A stretch of 5,201 bases of DNA from JAKFWI01 sp050246435 (GTDB lineage Bacteria; Pseudomonadota; Alphaproteobacteria; Caulobacterales; Aquidulcibacteraceae): NCBI GenBank assembly GCA_050246435.1, contig JBFWWB010000159.1, positions 1 through 5,201 on the forward strand, written 5' to 3'. A program made the translations under genes and the position numbers. Under the pieces are notes generated by a model that worked only from the letters and a program-made list of their open reading frames with translations, ran no database searches and was not told where the DNA came from. Below, in pieces: positions 1 to 5,201 of this stretch. Every line of letters starts with the position of its first letter. Within the stretch, counting starts at the first letter, position 1.

Positions 1-407
1 AGGCTGGAGGAATCCGCAGGCCCCGGCAGCGCGTTCGTGATCGGCGTTTCCAGGCCGAAGAGGTTCGTCACGCCCAGCTTGGACGATGACTTGCGCGAGC
101 GGTCCGTCGAGTTGCTGACCTGGGCGCTGTCGTCGATGGAGATGCGCACGGTCAGCAGATCGCCCACCCGGCTGGCGCGTTGATCGTTGAAGAACGTGCG
201 CGCGCCGGCGCGCCACAGCGAATTGGGCGCATACACTTCCGGCGAGGGCGGCGGCATCGGCAGGCTGGCGGGCGTGGACGCCACAGCGCCGGAACCCACG
301 GGCGATAAAGTCGGCGTCGCGCGCAGCGCTTCCTTTATGCTCCCGCACCCGCCGAGAGCGGCGAGCGCCGCGAACGCTGCGCCGTGGAAGGCTGCTCTAT
401 TCTGCAT
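1..407 (-). CDS. flgH: FlgH, flagellar L-ring lipoprotein (N-terminal 135 codons; C-terminus outside window)
   Basis: FlgH forms the L ring, the outer-membrane bushing around the flagellar rod. The reading frame starts at ATG 407-405 on the minus strand and is still open at base 1. Residues 1-21 form a lipoprotein signal ending in the lipobox LGGC, so Cys21 should be lipidated and become the mature N-terminus. A Pro/Ala/Ser-rich linker (about 30-60) leads into the conserved FlgH core: SLWRAGARTFFNDQRASRVG at 63-82, then DLLTVRISIDDSAQVSNSTD and a Ser/Arg-rich stretch followed by LFGLET (116-121). These match the family pattern of a D-R-A-x-x-x-GD-T-V segment and an LFG motif. The start codon overlaps the flgA stop as TGATG and no convincing Shine-Dalgarno precedes it, so translation probably depends on coupling to flgA. 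The signal peptide has only one strong positive charge (Arg4) near its N-terminus, which is modest. Identity is seen clearly from the motifs; full length cannot be judged. Confidence 0.93.
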   Translation of the reverse strand, partial: MQNRAAFHGAAFAALAALGGCGSIKEALRATPTLSPVGSGAVASTPASLPMPPPSPEVYAPNSLWRAGARTFFNDQRASRVGDLLTVRISIDDSAQVSNSTDRSRKSSSKLGVTNLFGLETPITNALPGPADSSS

Positions 408-937
408 CAGAAGGATTGCCCGCGATTGGCGGTGGCCGCGCCCGGGCCGGTGACGACGGCGTCGACGGCCTTGTTCGATTGCAGGTTCACCAGCTTCACC
501 GCCGCGCCCAAGCCGGCGTCGGCCAGCGCTTTCGCGCGTGTGGTGAGCTGCAGGCCGGGCGCCACATAGACGAGCGTGACGGTTTCGCCGCGGCGCACGA
601 CAGGCTCAGGCGCGAAGGAGGCTTTCTGCAGGCGCGCGCCGCCGGCGCGCGTGACGATGACCTGCTCGACGCCGTCGGGCGGCGTCCAATCGAGGCCGGC
701 GGCGGCCGCCGCAGCGACCAGGAAGCGCGCAGAGAACGCTGCGCGCGCGCCGGCCGCCGGCGCAGGCGCCACGGCGCGCCCGCCCATTTCGCCGGCGTTG
801 AGAAACACATCGCCCAGCGTGACGGCAGGGCCGGCGGCTTCGATCTGCGCGCGCAGTTCGACGCGCTGATCGGCGTTCGCCAACGGCGCGGCGGCGAGCG
901 CCGCGATGCAGGCGAGAAATGCGAACGTGCGATGCAT
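407..937 (-). CDS. flgA: FlgA, periplasmic P-ring assembly chaperone
   Basis: FlgA is exported to the periplasm, where it helps FlgI subunits assemble the P ring around the rod. The 176-residue product has a Sec signal peptide (MHRTFAFLA followed by an Ala/Leu core) with likely cleavage after ANA22. An N-terminal section has LGDVF (41-45) and GLDWTPP (81-87), as in alphaproteobacterial FlgA proteins. A C-terminal SAF-type region (about 113-172) has RRGETVTLVYVAPGLQL, then KALADAGLGAAVKLVNLQSN and VVTGPG, the typical end of the family. It is short beside the roughly 220 residues of E. coli FlgA. The region usually linking the two halves (the first SAF strand, often I-x-x-G-x-x-I) is not evident. 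The start is well supported: GAGGAG lies 7 bases upstream. It follows flgG by 17 bases and overlaps flgH by one base (TGATG), placing it with the ring genes it serves. Confidence 0.9.
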   Translation of the reverse strand: MHRTFAFLACIAALAAAPLANADQRVELRAQIEAAGPAVTLGDVFLNAGEMGGRAVAPAPAAGARAAFSARFLVAAAAAAGLDWTPPDGVEQVIVTRAGGARLQKASFAPEPVVRRGETVTLVYVAPGLQLTTRAKALADAGLGAAVKLVNLQSNKAVDAVVTGPGAATANRGQSF

Positions 938-944
938 GAGCGTG

Positions 945-950
945 CTCCTC
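945..950 (-). promoter_or_regulatory. Shine-Dalgarno of flgA (GAGGAG)
   Basis: On the minus strand GAGGAG ends 7 bases before the flgA ATG (937-935), inside the 17-base flgG-flgA gap. It is the strongest ribosome site in the rod operon and fixes the flgA start. The neighbouring joints rely on overlapping stop/start codons instead, so flgA may be translated more independently than flgG and flgH. Confidence 0.75.
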
Positions 951-954
951 AGCC

Positions 955-1739
<785 letters not shown>

Positions 1740-1740
<1 letters not shown>

Positions 1741-1913
1741 CAGACGAGATCCCGCGCCACGCAGATGCGGATCGGCGCATCCTCCGCCGTAGGCGAAACC
1801 GGACTCCAGAAACGCGCCACCGCTTCGATGGCCGCGTCTTCGAGGCTTTCAGCGTCCGCCGGCTCGCGCGCGGGTCCGGCCTCCTCCAATTCAATGTCGA
1901 TGATCGTGCTCAT
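1740..1913 (-). CDS. Small acidic protein of unknown function encoded between flgF and flgG (57 residues)
   Basis: I do not recognise this protein. The frame runs from ATG 1913-1911 to TGA 1742-1740 on the minus strand. Its ATG overlaps the flgF stop (ATGA) and its stop overlaps the flgG ATG (TGATG), so it exactly fills what would otherwise be a 169-base gap in a tightly packed operon. An AAGG four bases before the ATG could act as a Shine-Dalgarno. The product begins MSTIIDIELEEAG and is strongly acidic: 8 Glu, 5 Asp, 4 Arg and no Lys. The middle (about 20-36) could form an amphipathic helix, DAESLEDAAIEAVARFW. The C-terminus is a likely beta strand, APIRICVARDLV, with a single Cys51. No signal peptide, membrane segment or rod-protein motif is present, so it is probably cytoplasmic. 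By inference it could be a small chaperone or export/regulatory factor for rod subunits. An alternative minus-strand frame over the same bases gives an Arg-rich peptide that looks like a shadow. Confidence 0.75.
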
Positions 1914-2641
1914 GCCGCCTTGCCCAGCCTTTCGATCGCGGATTTGCGGAGATCGTCGTCGCCCTTCACCATGCGGGCGGCCGACTCGTACGCGCGGGAT
2001 ATTTCGATGAGTCGCGTCAGCTCCACCACCGGACGAACGTTCGATGATTCGAGCGCGCCCTGGACGACGCGGCCTTCGCCGGCCTGCGCCGCACGGCCCT
2101 TCGCGTCATAGAGGTTGTCGCCAACCTTTTCGAGATTTTGCGGATCGGCGAACTTGTACACGCCGACGCGGCCGGCCTCGGAATCGCCGACGCGGATTGC
2201 GCCGTCCTGGCCGATCACCGGCTCCTGGCCCTGCAGATCGAGCACCAGCGGCGCGCCGCCATCGCCCAGCACGGGCTTGCCGTCCTTGGTGGTGAGCGTG
2301 CCGTCGGCGGCGAGTGTGAAATCGCCGTCGCGCGTGTAGAGCGTGCCGGAAGGCCCCTGGACGGCGAAGAAGCCTTCGCCCTCGATCGCCAGATCGAGTG
2401 GCGCGCCGGTGCGCGAGACGCCGCCCTGGCTCATGTCGCGCATGACGCCCGCCTCGTGCACGAAGCGGATATCGCGCGGCTCGGCGTCGGCGTGCGCGGC
2501 CGGATCGCTGATCGATTCGAAGATAATGGCGTCGGCCTTGAAGCCGGAGGTCGCCATGTTGGCGAGATTGTTGGCGACGGCCTCCATGCGGCGCTGCAGC
2601 ACGCGCTGCGCCTGCAGGCCAATCATCAAGGCGTTGTCCAT
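1910..2641 (-). CDS. flgF: FlgF, flagellar proximal rod protein
   Basis: FlgF is one of the proximal rod subunits (with FlgB and FlgC) linking the MS-ring/export gate to the distal rod. The 243-residue protein is close to the family length (about 240-250). It has the rod-protein N-terminus MDNALMIGLQAQRVLQRRME with ANNLANMATSGFKAD (23-37). It continues with GGVSRTGAPLDLAIEGEGFF (73-92) and YTRDGDFTLAADGTLTTKDG (102-121). The C-terminal motif is LESSNVRPVVELTRLIEISR (197-216), then AYESAARM. The central region matches the FlgF/FlgG subfamily, and the shorter, more divergent C-terminus fits FlgF. The start is supported by GGAG five bases upstream and by a sigma54-type promoter whose predicted transcript begins about 22 bases before the ATG. 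It is the first gene of the minus-strand operon; its stop overlaps the next small gene as ATGA. No signal peptide is seen, as expected for a type III substrate. Confidence 0.97.
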   Translation of the reverse strand: MDNALMIGLQAQRVLQRRMEAVANNLANMATSGFKADAIIFESISDPAAHADAEPRDIRFVHEAGVMRDMSQGGVSRTGAPLDLAIEGEGFFAVQGPSGTLYTRDGDFTLAADGTLTTKDGKPVLGDGGAPLVLDLQGQEPVIGQDGAIRVGDSEAGRVGVYKFADPQNLEKVGDNLYDAKGRAAQAGEGRVVQGALESSNVRPVVELTRLIEISRAYESAARMVKGDDDLRKSAIERLGKAA

Positions 2642-2646
2642 AGGGG

Positions 2647-2650
2647 CTCC
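2647..2650 (-). promoter_or_regulatory. Shine-Dalgarno of flgF (GGAG)
   Basis: Minus-strand GGAG sits 5 bases before the flgF ATG (2641-2639) and supports that start. It falls within the short leader predicted from the sigma54-type promoter. Confidence 0.6.
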
Positions 2651-2673
2651 AGCCGCTCGCCGCCTGTGCGCCG

Positions 2674-2689
2674 TGCAAGAGCTTTGCCG
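2674..2689 (-). promoter_or_regulatory. Sigma54-type (-24/-12) promoter of the flgF operon
   Basis: The minus strand reads CGGCAAAGCTCTTGCA. Against the RpoN consensus TGGCACG-N4-TTGCA it keeps the essential GG (-24 element, bases 2688-2687) and GC (-12 element, 2676-2675) at the required 12-base offset, with GGCA and TTGCA intact. The mismatches are the first T and the CG of CACG. Transcription would start near 2663, giving a leader of about 22 bases before flgF. In Caulobacter, rod, ring and hook genes are class III genes read by sigma54 with the activator FlbD, so this fits. The assignment is by consensus match only. Confidence 0.68.
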
Positions 2690-2709
2690 TCGCGAATCCT
2701 CAATGAACC

Positions 2710-2722
2710 CAACGCATTAAAT
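2710..2722 (-). promoter_or_regulatory. Possible IHF site in an AT-rich segment between enhancer-like palindrome and sigma54 promoter
   Basis: The minus strand reads ATTTAATGCGTTG, which fits the IHF consensus WATCAA-N4-TTR with two mismatches in the first half and a perfect TTR. It lies in an AT-rich patch (about 2710-2739) that stands out in this GC-rich window, with the AT-rich flank on the 5' side of the match as IHF sites usually have. Its position between the palindrome and the promoter is where IHF bends DNA at Caulobacter late flagellar promoters. The match itself is weak; context is the main support. Confidence 0.35.
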
Positions 2723-2738
2723 TTCCATTTATGGTAAA
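2717..2738 (-). promoter_or_regulatory. CtrA-like box on the flgF side of the spacer
   Basis: Two CtrA-like signals overlap here. TTAA at 2717-2720 is followed after seven bases by TTTA at 2728-2731, one mismatch from TTAA-N7-TTAA. The minus strand reads TTTACCAT at 2738-2731, one mismatch from the TTAACCAT found as an inverted copy at 2794-2801. CtrA is the cell-cycle regulator of early flagellar genes in Caulobacter and relatives. The site overlaps the proposed IHF segment, so the two readings compete. Confidence 0.35.
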
Positions 2739-2759
2739 CGCCCGGTAGCGTTTGCTGCT

Positions 2760-2782
2760 TGGCCGGCAGATTTTGCCGGCCA
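2760..2782. repeat. Perfect 9-bp inverted repeat with 5-base centre; possible FlbD enhancer (ftr-like)
   Basis: Arms TGGCCGGCA (2760-2768) and TGCCGGCCA (2774-2782) are perfect reverse complements around GATTT. No T-run follows on either strand and both flanking genes point away, so a terminator is unlikely. The dyad, rich in CCGGC/GCCGG with an A/T centre, resembles what I recall of Caulobacter ftr elements bound by FlbD. It lies about 108 bp upstream of the predicted flgF start, a normal enhancer distance for sigma54 promoters. It is also only about 55 bases from the fliL start, so the same protein could affect fliL. What is seen is the dyad; FlbD binding is inferred. Confidence 0.5.
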
Positions 2783-2793
2783 TCCACCGATCC

Positions 2794-2801
2794 TTAACCA
2801 T
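2794..2801 (+). promoter_or_regulatory. CtrA-type half-site TTAACCAT upstream of fliL
   Basis: TTAACCAT matches the downstream half of the alphaproteobacterial CtrA consensus TTAA-N7-TTAACCAT, but the bases seven upstream (TCCA) do not provide the other TTAA. It ends 35 bases before the GTG start of fliL. The Caulobacter fliL-fliM operon is an early, CtrA-dependent unit, which supports the reading. No convincing -10 element follows, so the exact fliL promoter is unresolved. Confidence 0.45.
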
Positions 2802-2836
2802 AAGAGCCCTCCATCGGGCCTGCGCGGCTGACGCGC

Positions 2837-3481
2837 GTGGGAATGGATTCGGGCGTGGCGAAGAAACCGAAACCGGCGAAAGAGAAGAAGGGCGCAAGCC
2901 CCGAGGCGGAGGCGGCCGCCGCTGACGGTGAAGGGGCAGGCGAGGGCGAGGCGGCGCCGGCGAAGAAGAAGCTCGCCGGCAAGACGCTGGTGCTGTTCGT
3001 GGTGCTGCCGGTGCTGCTGCTGCTGATCGGGGGCGGGGCCGCGGGCTATTTTCTGCTGGCGAAGCCCGGCGCACACGGCGAAGCCGCCGCCGGCGGGCAC
3101 GACAAGAAGGCGAAGAAGGAAGCCAAGGGCGGCCACGGCGAAAAGAACGCCAATCCGGCGATCAGCGAGGGCGACGGCGTCGTCTACTACAAGCTGCCGG
3201 AAATGCTGGTGAACATCACTTCGGGCGACGGGCGGCCCGTGTATCTGAAGCTGAAGCTCACGCTTGAATCGCCAGACATGGACACCGCGACGGCGCTGGA
3301 GCCGCAGCTGCCCCGCGTGATCGATCAGTTCAATGCGTTCCTACGCGAGTTGCGGGTAGACGATCTCGCCGGCTCCGCCGGGGCGTATCGTTTGCGCCTA
3401 GAGCTACTGCGCCGCGTCAATCTCGCGATCGCGCCCGCGCATGTGAACGCGGTGCTGATCGAAGAAATGCTGGTGCAATAA
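2837..3481 (+). CDS. fliL: FliL, flagellar basal body-associated membrane protein
   Basis: FliL is an inner-membrane protein that sits at the basal body around the stator units and supports their torque and stability. The 214-residue product has a cytoplasmic N-terminus rich in Lys, Glu and Ala (1-49). One transmembrane helix follows, roughly LVLFVVLPVLLLLIGGGAAG (51-70). A Gly/His/Lys-rich linker (79-104) precedes the periplasmic FliL domain (about 113-214). The family pattern is seen in YYKLPEMLVNI (117-127), RPVYLKLKLTLE (133-144), RVIDQFNAFLREL (160-172) and the C-terminal VNAVLIEEMLVQ (203-214). The start is uncertain: GTG at 2837 or the ATG two codons later at 2843, neither with a good Shine-Dalgarno; a stop at 2801-2803 limits further extension. 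The stop overlaps the fliM ATG as TAATG, indicating coupled translation. Length is greater than E. coli FliL (about 155), mainly from the N-terminal tail and linker. Confidence 0.94.
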   Translation: MGMDSGVAKKPKPAKEKKGASPEAEAAAADGEGAGEGEAAPAKKKLAGKTLVLFVVLPVLLLLIGGGAAGYFLLAKPGAHGEAAAGGHDKKAKKEAKGGHGEKNANPAISEGDGVVYYKLPEMLVNITSGDGRPVYLKLKLTLESPDMDTATALEPQLPRVIDQFNAFLRELRVDDLAGSAGAYRLRLELLRRVNLAIAPAHVNAVLIEEMLVQ

Positions 3482-4569
3482 TGGCCGAAGATCCACAGCC
3501 CGCCGCCGAAACCTGGGAGACCGCCGCGCAGGAAGCGGGCGAGAAACCGCAGGAATGGGATGCGGGCATTGCCAACGCCGCCGTCGGCTCCGAACGCGTT
3601 CTCAATCAGGACGAGATCGACAGCCTGCTGGGCTTCGCCAGCGGTGAGGACGCCAACGGCGAGCGCACCGGCGTGCGCGCGATCATCAATTCGGCGCTCG
3701 TTTCCTACGAACGCCTGCCGATGCTGGAGGTCGTGTTCGACCGCCTGGTGCGGCTGATGACGACGTCGTTGCGCAATTTCACCTCCGACAATGTCGAGGT
3801 GAGCCTCGATAACATCTCCTCGATCCGCTTCGGCGATTATCTCAACTCGATCCCGTTGCCGGCGATCATCGCGGTGTTCCGCGCCGAAGAGCTCGACAAT
3901 TTCGGGCTGGTGACGATCGATTCCAATCTGATCTATTCGATCGTCGACGTGCTCTTGGGGGGGCGGCGGGGCACTGTTGCAATGCGCGTGGAGGGCCGAC
4001 CCTACACCACGATCGAGCGCATGCTCGTGACGCGCATGATCGAAGTGGTGTTGGATGACACGCGCCAGGCGTTCGCGCCGCTCACCAATGTGAACTTTTC
4101 GCTCGACCGGATCGAAACCAATCCGCGCTTCGCCGCGATTGCGCGGCCTGCGAACGCCGCGATTCTGGTGAAGCTGCGCATCGAGATGGATGACCGCGGC
4201 GGCCGCCTCGAATTGCTGCTGCCCTACGCGACTCTCGAGCCGATCCGTAAGATGCTGCTGCAGCAATTCATGGGCGAGAAGTTCGGTCGCGACAATATTT
4301 GGGAAGGCCACCTGGCCAGCGAGCTTTGGAACACCGGCATGGAGGTGCGCGCCGTGCTGGACGAGCATCAGGCGCCGCTGCGCCGCGTGCTGGATCTGAA
4401 GGTGGGCGACACCTTGATGCTGGGTGCGGCGCCCAACGATCCGGTGCAGCTCAAATGCGGCGCGATCTCTTTGACGCGCGGACGCATCGGGAGAATCGGG
4501 CACAAGGTGGCCGTGCGCGTCGAGGAGCCGTTGCCGCAAGCGGCGAAAACTGCGCTGAAGCTGGGGTAA
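3481..4569 (+). CDS. fliM: FliM, flagellar motor switch protein
   Basis: FliM forms the middle of the cytoplasmic C ring, binds phosphorylated CheY and sets rotation direction with FliG and FliN. The protein has 362 residues. The CheY-binding motif LNQDEIDSLLGF occurs at 41-52, preceded by an unusual acidic, Ala/Glu/Pro-rich tail of about 40 residues; in E. coli the motif is almost at the N-terminus. The middle CheC-like domain (about 65-255) includes MLEVVFDRLVRLMTTSLRNF (81-100), then DNVEVSLDNISSIRFGDYLN (103-122). The FliG-binding loop is LLGGRRG (158-164), followed by VEGRPYTTIE (170-179) and LLLPYATLEPIRKML (245-259). The C-terminal SpoA/FliN-like domain (about 285-352) has VLDLKVGD and GRIGHKVAVRVEE. 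The start is fixed by TAATG overlap with fliL. A run of seven G (3957-3963) lies in the GG loop; the frame is intact. It is followed three bases later by the next gene. Confidence 0.98.
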   Translation: MAEDPQPAAETWETAAQEAGEKPQEWDAGIANAAVGSERVLNQDEIDSLLGFASGEDANGERTGVRAIINSALVSYERLPMLEVVFDRLVRLMTTSLRNFTSDNVEVSLDNISSIRFGDYLNSIPLPAIIAVFRAEELDNFGLVTIDSNLIYSIVDVLLGGRRGTVAMRVEGRPYTTIERMLVTRMIEVVLDDTRQAFAPLTNVNFSLDRIETNPRFAAIARPANAAILVKLRIEMDDRGGRLELLLPYATLEPIRKMLLQQFMGEKFGRDNIWEGHLASELWNTGMEVRAVLDEHQAPLRRVLDLKVGDTLMLGAAPNDPVQLKCGAISLTRGRIGRIGHKVAVRVEEPLPQAAKTALKLG

Positions 4570-4572
4570 GCC

Positions 4573-4893
4573 ATGATCGAAGGGCCGTTCGCGATCGCAC
4601 TGGAAGGCGGGCTCGCGCTGCTGCTGGCGGCGGTGCTGTATTTCTGCTGGCGGCTGGACCGCAAGCTGGCGGCGCTGCGCGCCGGCCAGGACGGCGTGCG
4701 CGCCGCGGCGCTGGAGTTGAAGGAGGCGGCGGCCCACGCGGAAGCGGCTGTGCGCGGCTTGCGCGCCACCGCCGCCGACACCGCGCGCGATCTGCAGGCG
4801 CGGATCGACGATGCGCGCGGACTCGCGGAGCGCCTTGGCATGGGCCGTCCGCGCGCGGAAACGGCGCAGCGCGCCGGCGCGCGCGGCTGGTGA
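4573..4893 (+). CDS. DUF6468-like single-pass membrane protein in the fliL-fliM operon
   Basis: This 106-residue protein has no established function that I know. It has an N-terminal membrane helix (about 8-26: ALEGGLALLLAAVLYFCWRL), then a basic stop-transfer patch DRKLAALRAG. After that comes a long Ala/Glu/Arg helix (about 38-88) with heptad-like spacing, likely a coiled coil facing the cytoplasm, and a short basic tail. This arrangement and its place between fliM and a MotE-like gene match the DUF6468 family of alphaproteobacterial flagellar clusters as I recall it; that name is from memory, not a search. The ATG is three bases after the fliM stop, and GGGG at 4563-4566 may act as ribosome site. 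It ends seven bases before the next gene. A role in stator or basal-body assembly is inferred from the neighbours. Codon use resembles the neighbouring genes. Confidence 0.8.
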   Translation: MIEGPFAIALEGGLALLLAAVLYFCWRLDRKLAALRAGQDGVRAAALELKEAAAHAEAAVRGLRATAADTARDLQARIDDARGLAERLGMGRPRAETAQRAGARGW

Positions 4894-4900
4894 CGCGCTG

Positions 4901-5201
4901 ATGGCGAATGTGCGCCTCCTTCCCGCGGTGATGGTGACGGCGGGCGTCGTGCTTGGCCTGAAGGCCGTGGCGCTGGCCGCTACCGCGGCGGAAAGCGCCG
5001 GCGATGTGGCGGCCGCCGCATCCGAGGCGCTCGCGCCAGCGCCGGCGAGCACGGTCGCTGCGCCTGCGGCGTCCAGCGCGCAGTGCGCCGCGCCAAGCTT
5101 CGCAGAGCAGGCGGGCCTTTCGGCGACGGAAGTGGAAGTGCTGCAATCGCTGGGCGCGCGGCGCACCGCGCTCGATCAGCGCGAAACGGAAATGTCGACG
5201 C
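4901..5201 (+). CDS. MotE-like flagellar protein (N-terminal 100 codons; continues beyond window)
   Basis: The frame opens at ATG 4901 and is still open at the window end, so only the N-terminal 100 residues are visible. Residues 5-26 (RLLPAVMVTAGVVLGLKAVA onward) form a signal peptide or signal anchor. An Ala/Pro-rich low-complexity linker (about 27-65) with Cys62 follows. Then the family signature begins: GLSATEVEVLQSLGARRTAL (72-91) and DQRETEM, the start of a coiled coil with the LxxR-x-x-x-L-x-x-R-E pattern seen in MotE family proteins. In Sinorhizobium, MotE is a periplasmic chaperone for the motility protein MotC; related proteins sit after fliM in other alphaproteobacteria, where their job is less clear. 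The preceding gene ends seven bases upstream and no good Shine-Dalgarno is visible, suggesting coupling. The start could also be a downstream ATG at 4931, but 4901 gives the better signal sequence. The family assignment is fairly sure, the function less so. Confidence 0.74.
   Translation, partial: MANVRLLPAVMVTAGVVLGLKAVALAATAAESAGDVAAAASEALAPAPASTVAAPAASSAQCAAPSFAEQAGLSATEVEVLQSLGARRTALDQRETEMST

Noticed and set aside
2106..2678. 190-codon minus-strand frame overlapping flgF
   Set aside because: It is the alternate frame of flgF with a product dominated by Arg, Gly and Ala; flgF motifs are unambiguous.
2744..2776. A sigma54-type promoter on the plus strand toward fliL (TTGGCCGGC...TTTTGC)
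   Set aside because: The GG and GC pairs are separated by 14 or 10 bases instead of the required 12, so it is not a valid -24/-12 element.
2760..2782. The palindrome as a transcription terminator
   Set aside because: There is no T-run after the stem on either strand, and it lies between divergent genes where no transcript should end.
3325..5166. 613-codon open frame on the minus strand across fliM and the downstream genes
   Set aside because: It is antisense to well-identified fliM, its product is a compositionally odd Arg/Ala/His-rich sequence without a recognisable domain, and long antisense frames are common in GC-rich coding DNA.

Overview
The window is a compact flagellar gene cluster from a GC-rich bacterium (roughly two thirds G+C by eye). 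It is most likely an alphaproteobacterium related to Caulobacterales or Hyphomonadaceae. Four things point there: the flgF-flgG-flgA-flgH order placed head-to-head with fliL-fliM; a DUF6468-like membrane protein and a MotE-like protein directly after fliM; the style of the FlgA, FlgH and FliL proteins; and CtrA-like and sigma54-like sites in the divergent spacer. The lineage call is inference from remembered family features, not from a database search.

Minus strand (2641 down to 1): flgF (proximal rod), a 57-codon unrecognised gene, flgG (distal rod), flgA (P-ring chaperone) and flgH (L-ring lipoprotein, cut by the window edge). The joints are very tight: ATGA between flgF and the small gene, TGATG between the small gene and flgG, a 17-base gap with a good Shine-Dalgarno before flgA, and TGATG between flgA and flgH. 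The products follow the rod from the proximal segment to the outer-membrane ring.

Divergent spacer (2642-2836): the only substantial non-coding stretch. On the minus strand it holds a well-formed -24/-12 (sigma54) promoter at 2674-2689 whose predicted transcript starts about 20 bases before flgF. Upstream of that promoter lie an AT-rich segment with a weak IHF-like match and then a perfect 9-bp inverted repeat about 108 bp from the predicted start. This resembles the enhancer-IHF-sigma54 layout of Caulobacter late flagellar genes. Nearer fliL there is a TTAACCAT CtrA-type half-site, with a near-identical inverted copy on the other side of the palindrome. The layout suggests fliL-fliM is an early (class II) unit and the rod/ring operon a later (class III) one, with both controlled from one spacer.

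Plus strand (2837 to the end): fliL (stator/basal-body membrane protein), fliM (C-ring switch protein; TAATG overlap with fliL), a 106-residue single-pass membrane protein of the DUF6468 type, and the N-terminal 100 codons of a MotE-like exported protein that runs off the window.

Most of the window is canonical flagellar machinery. The item least explained by known parts is the tiny acidic protein encoded between flgF and flgG and translationally linked to both.
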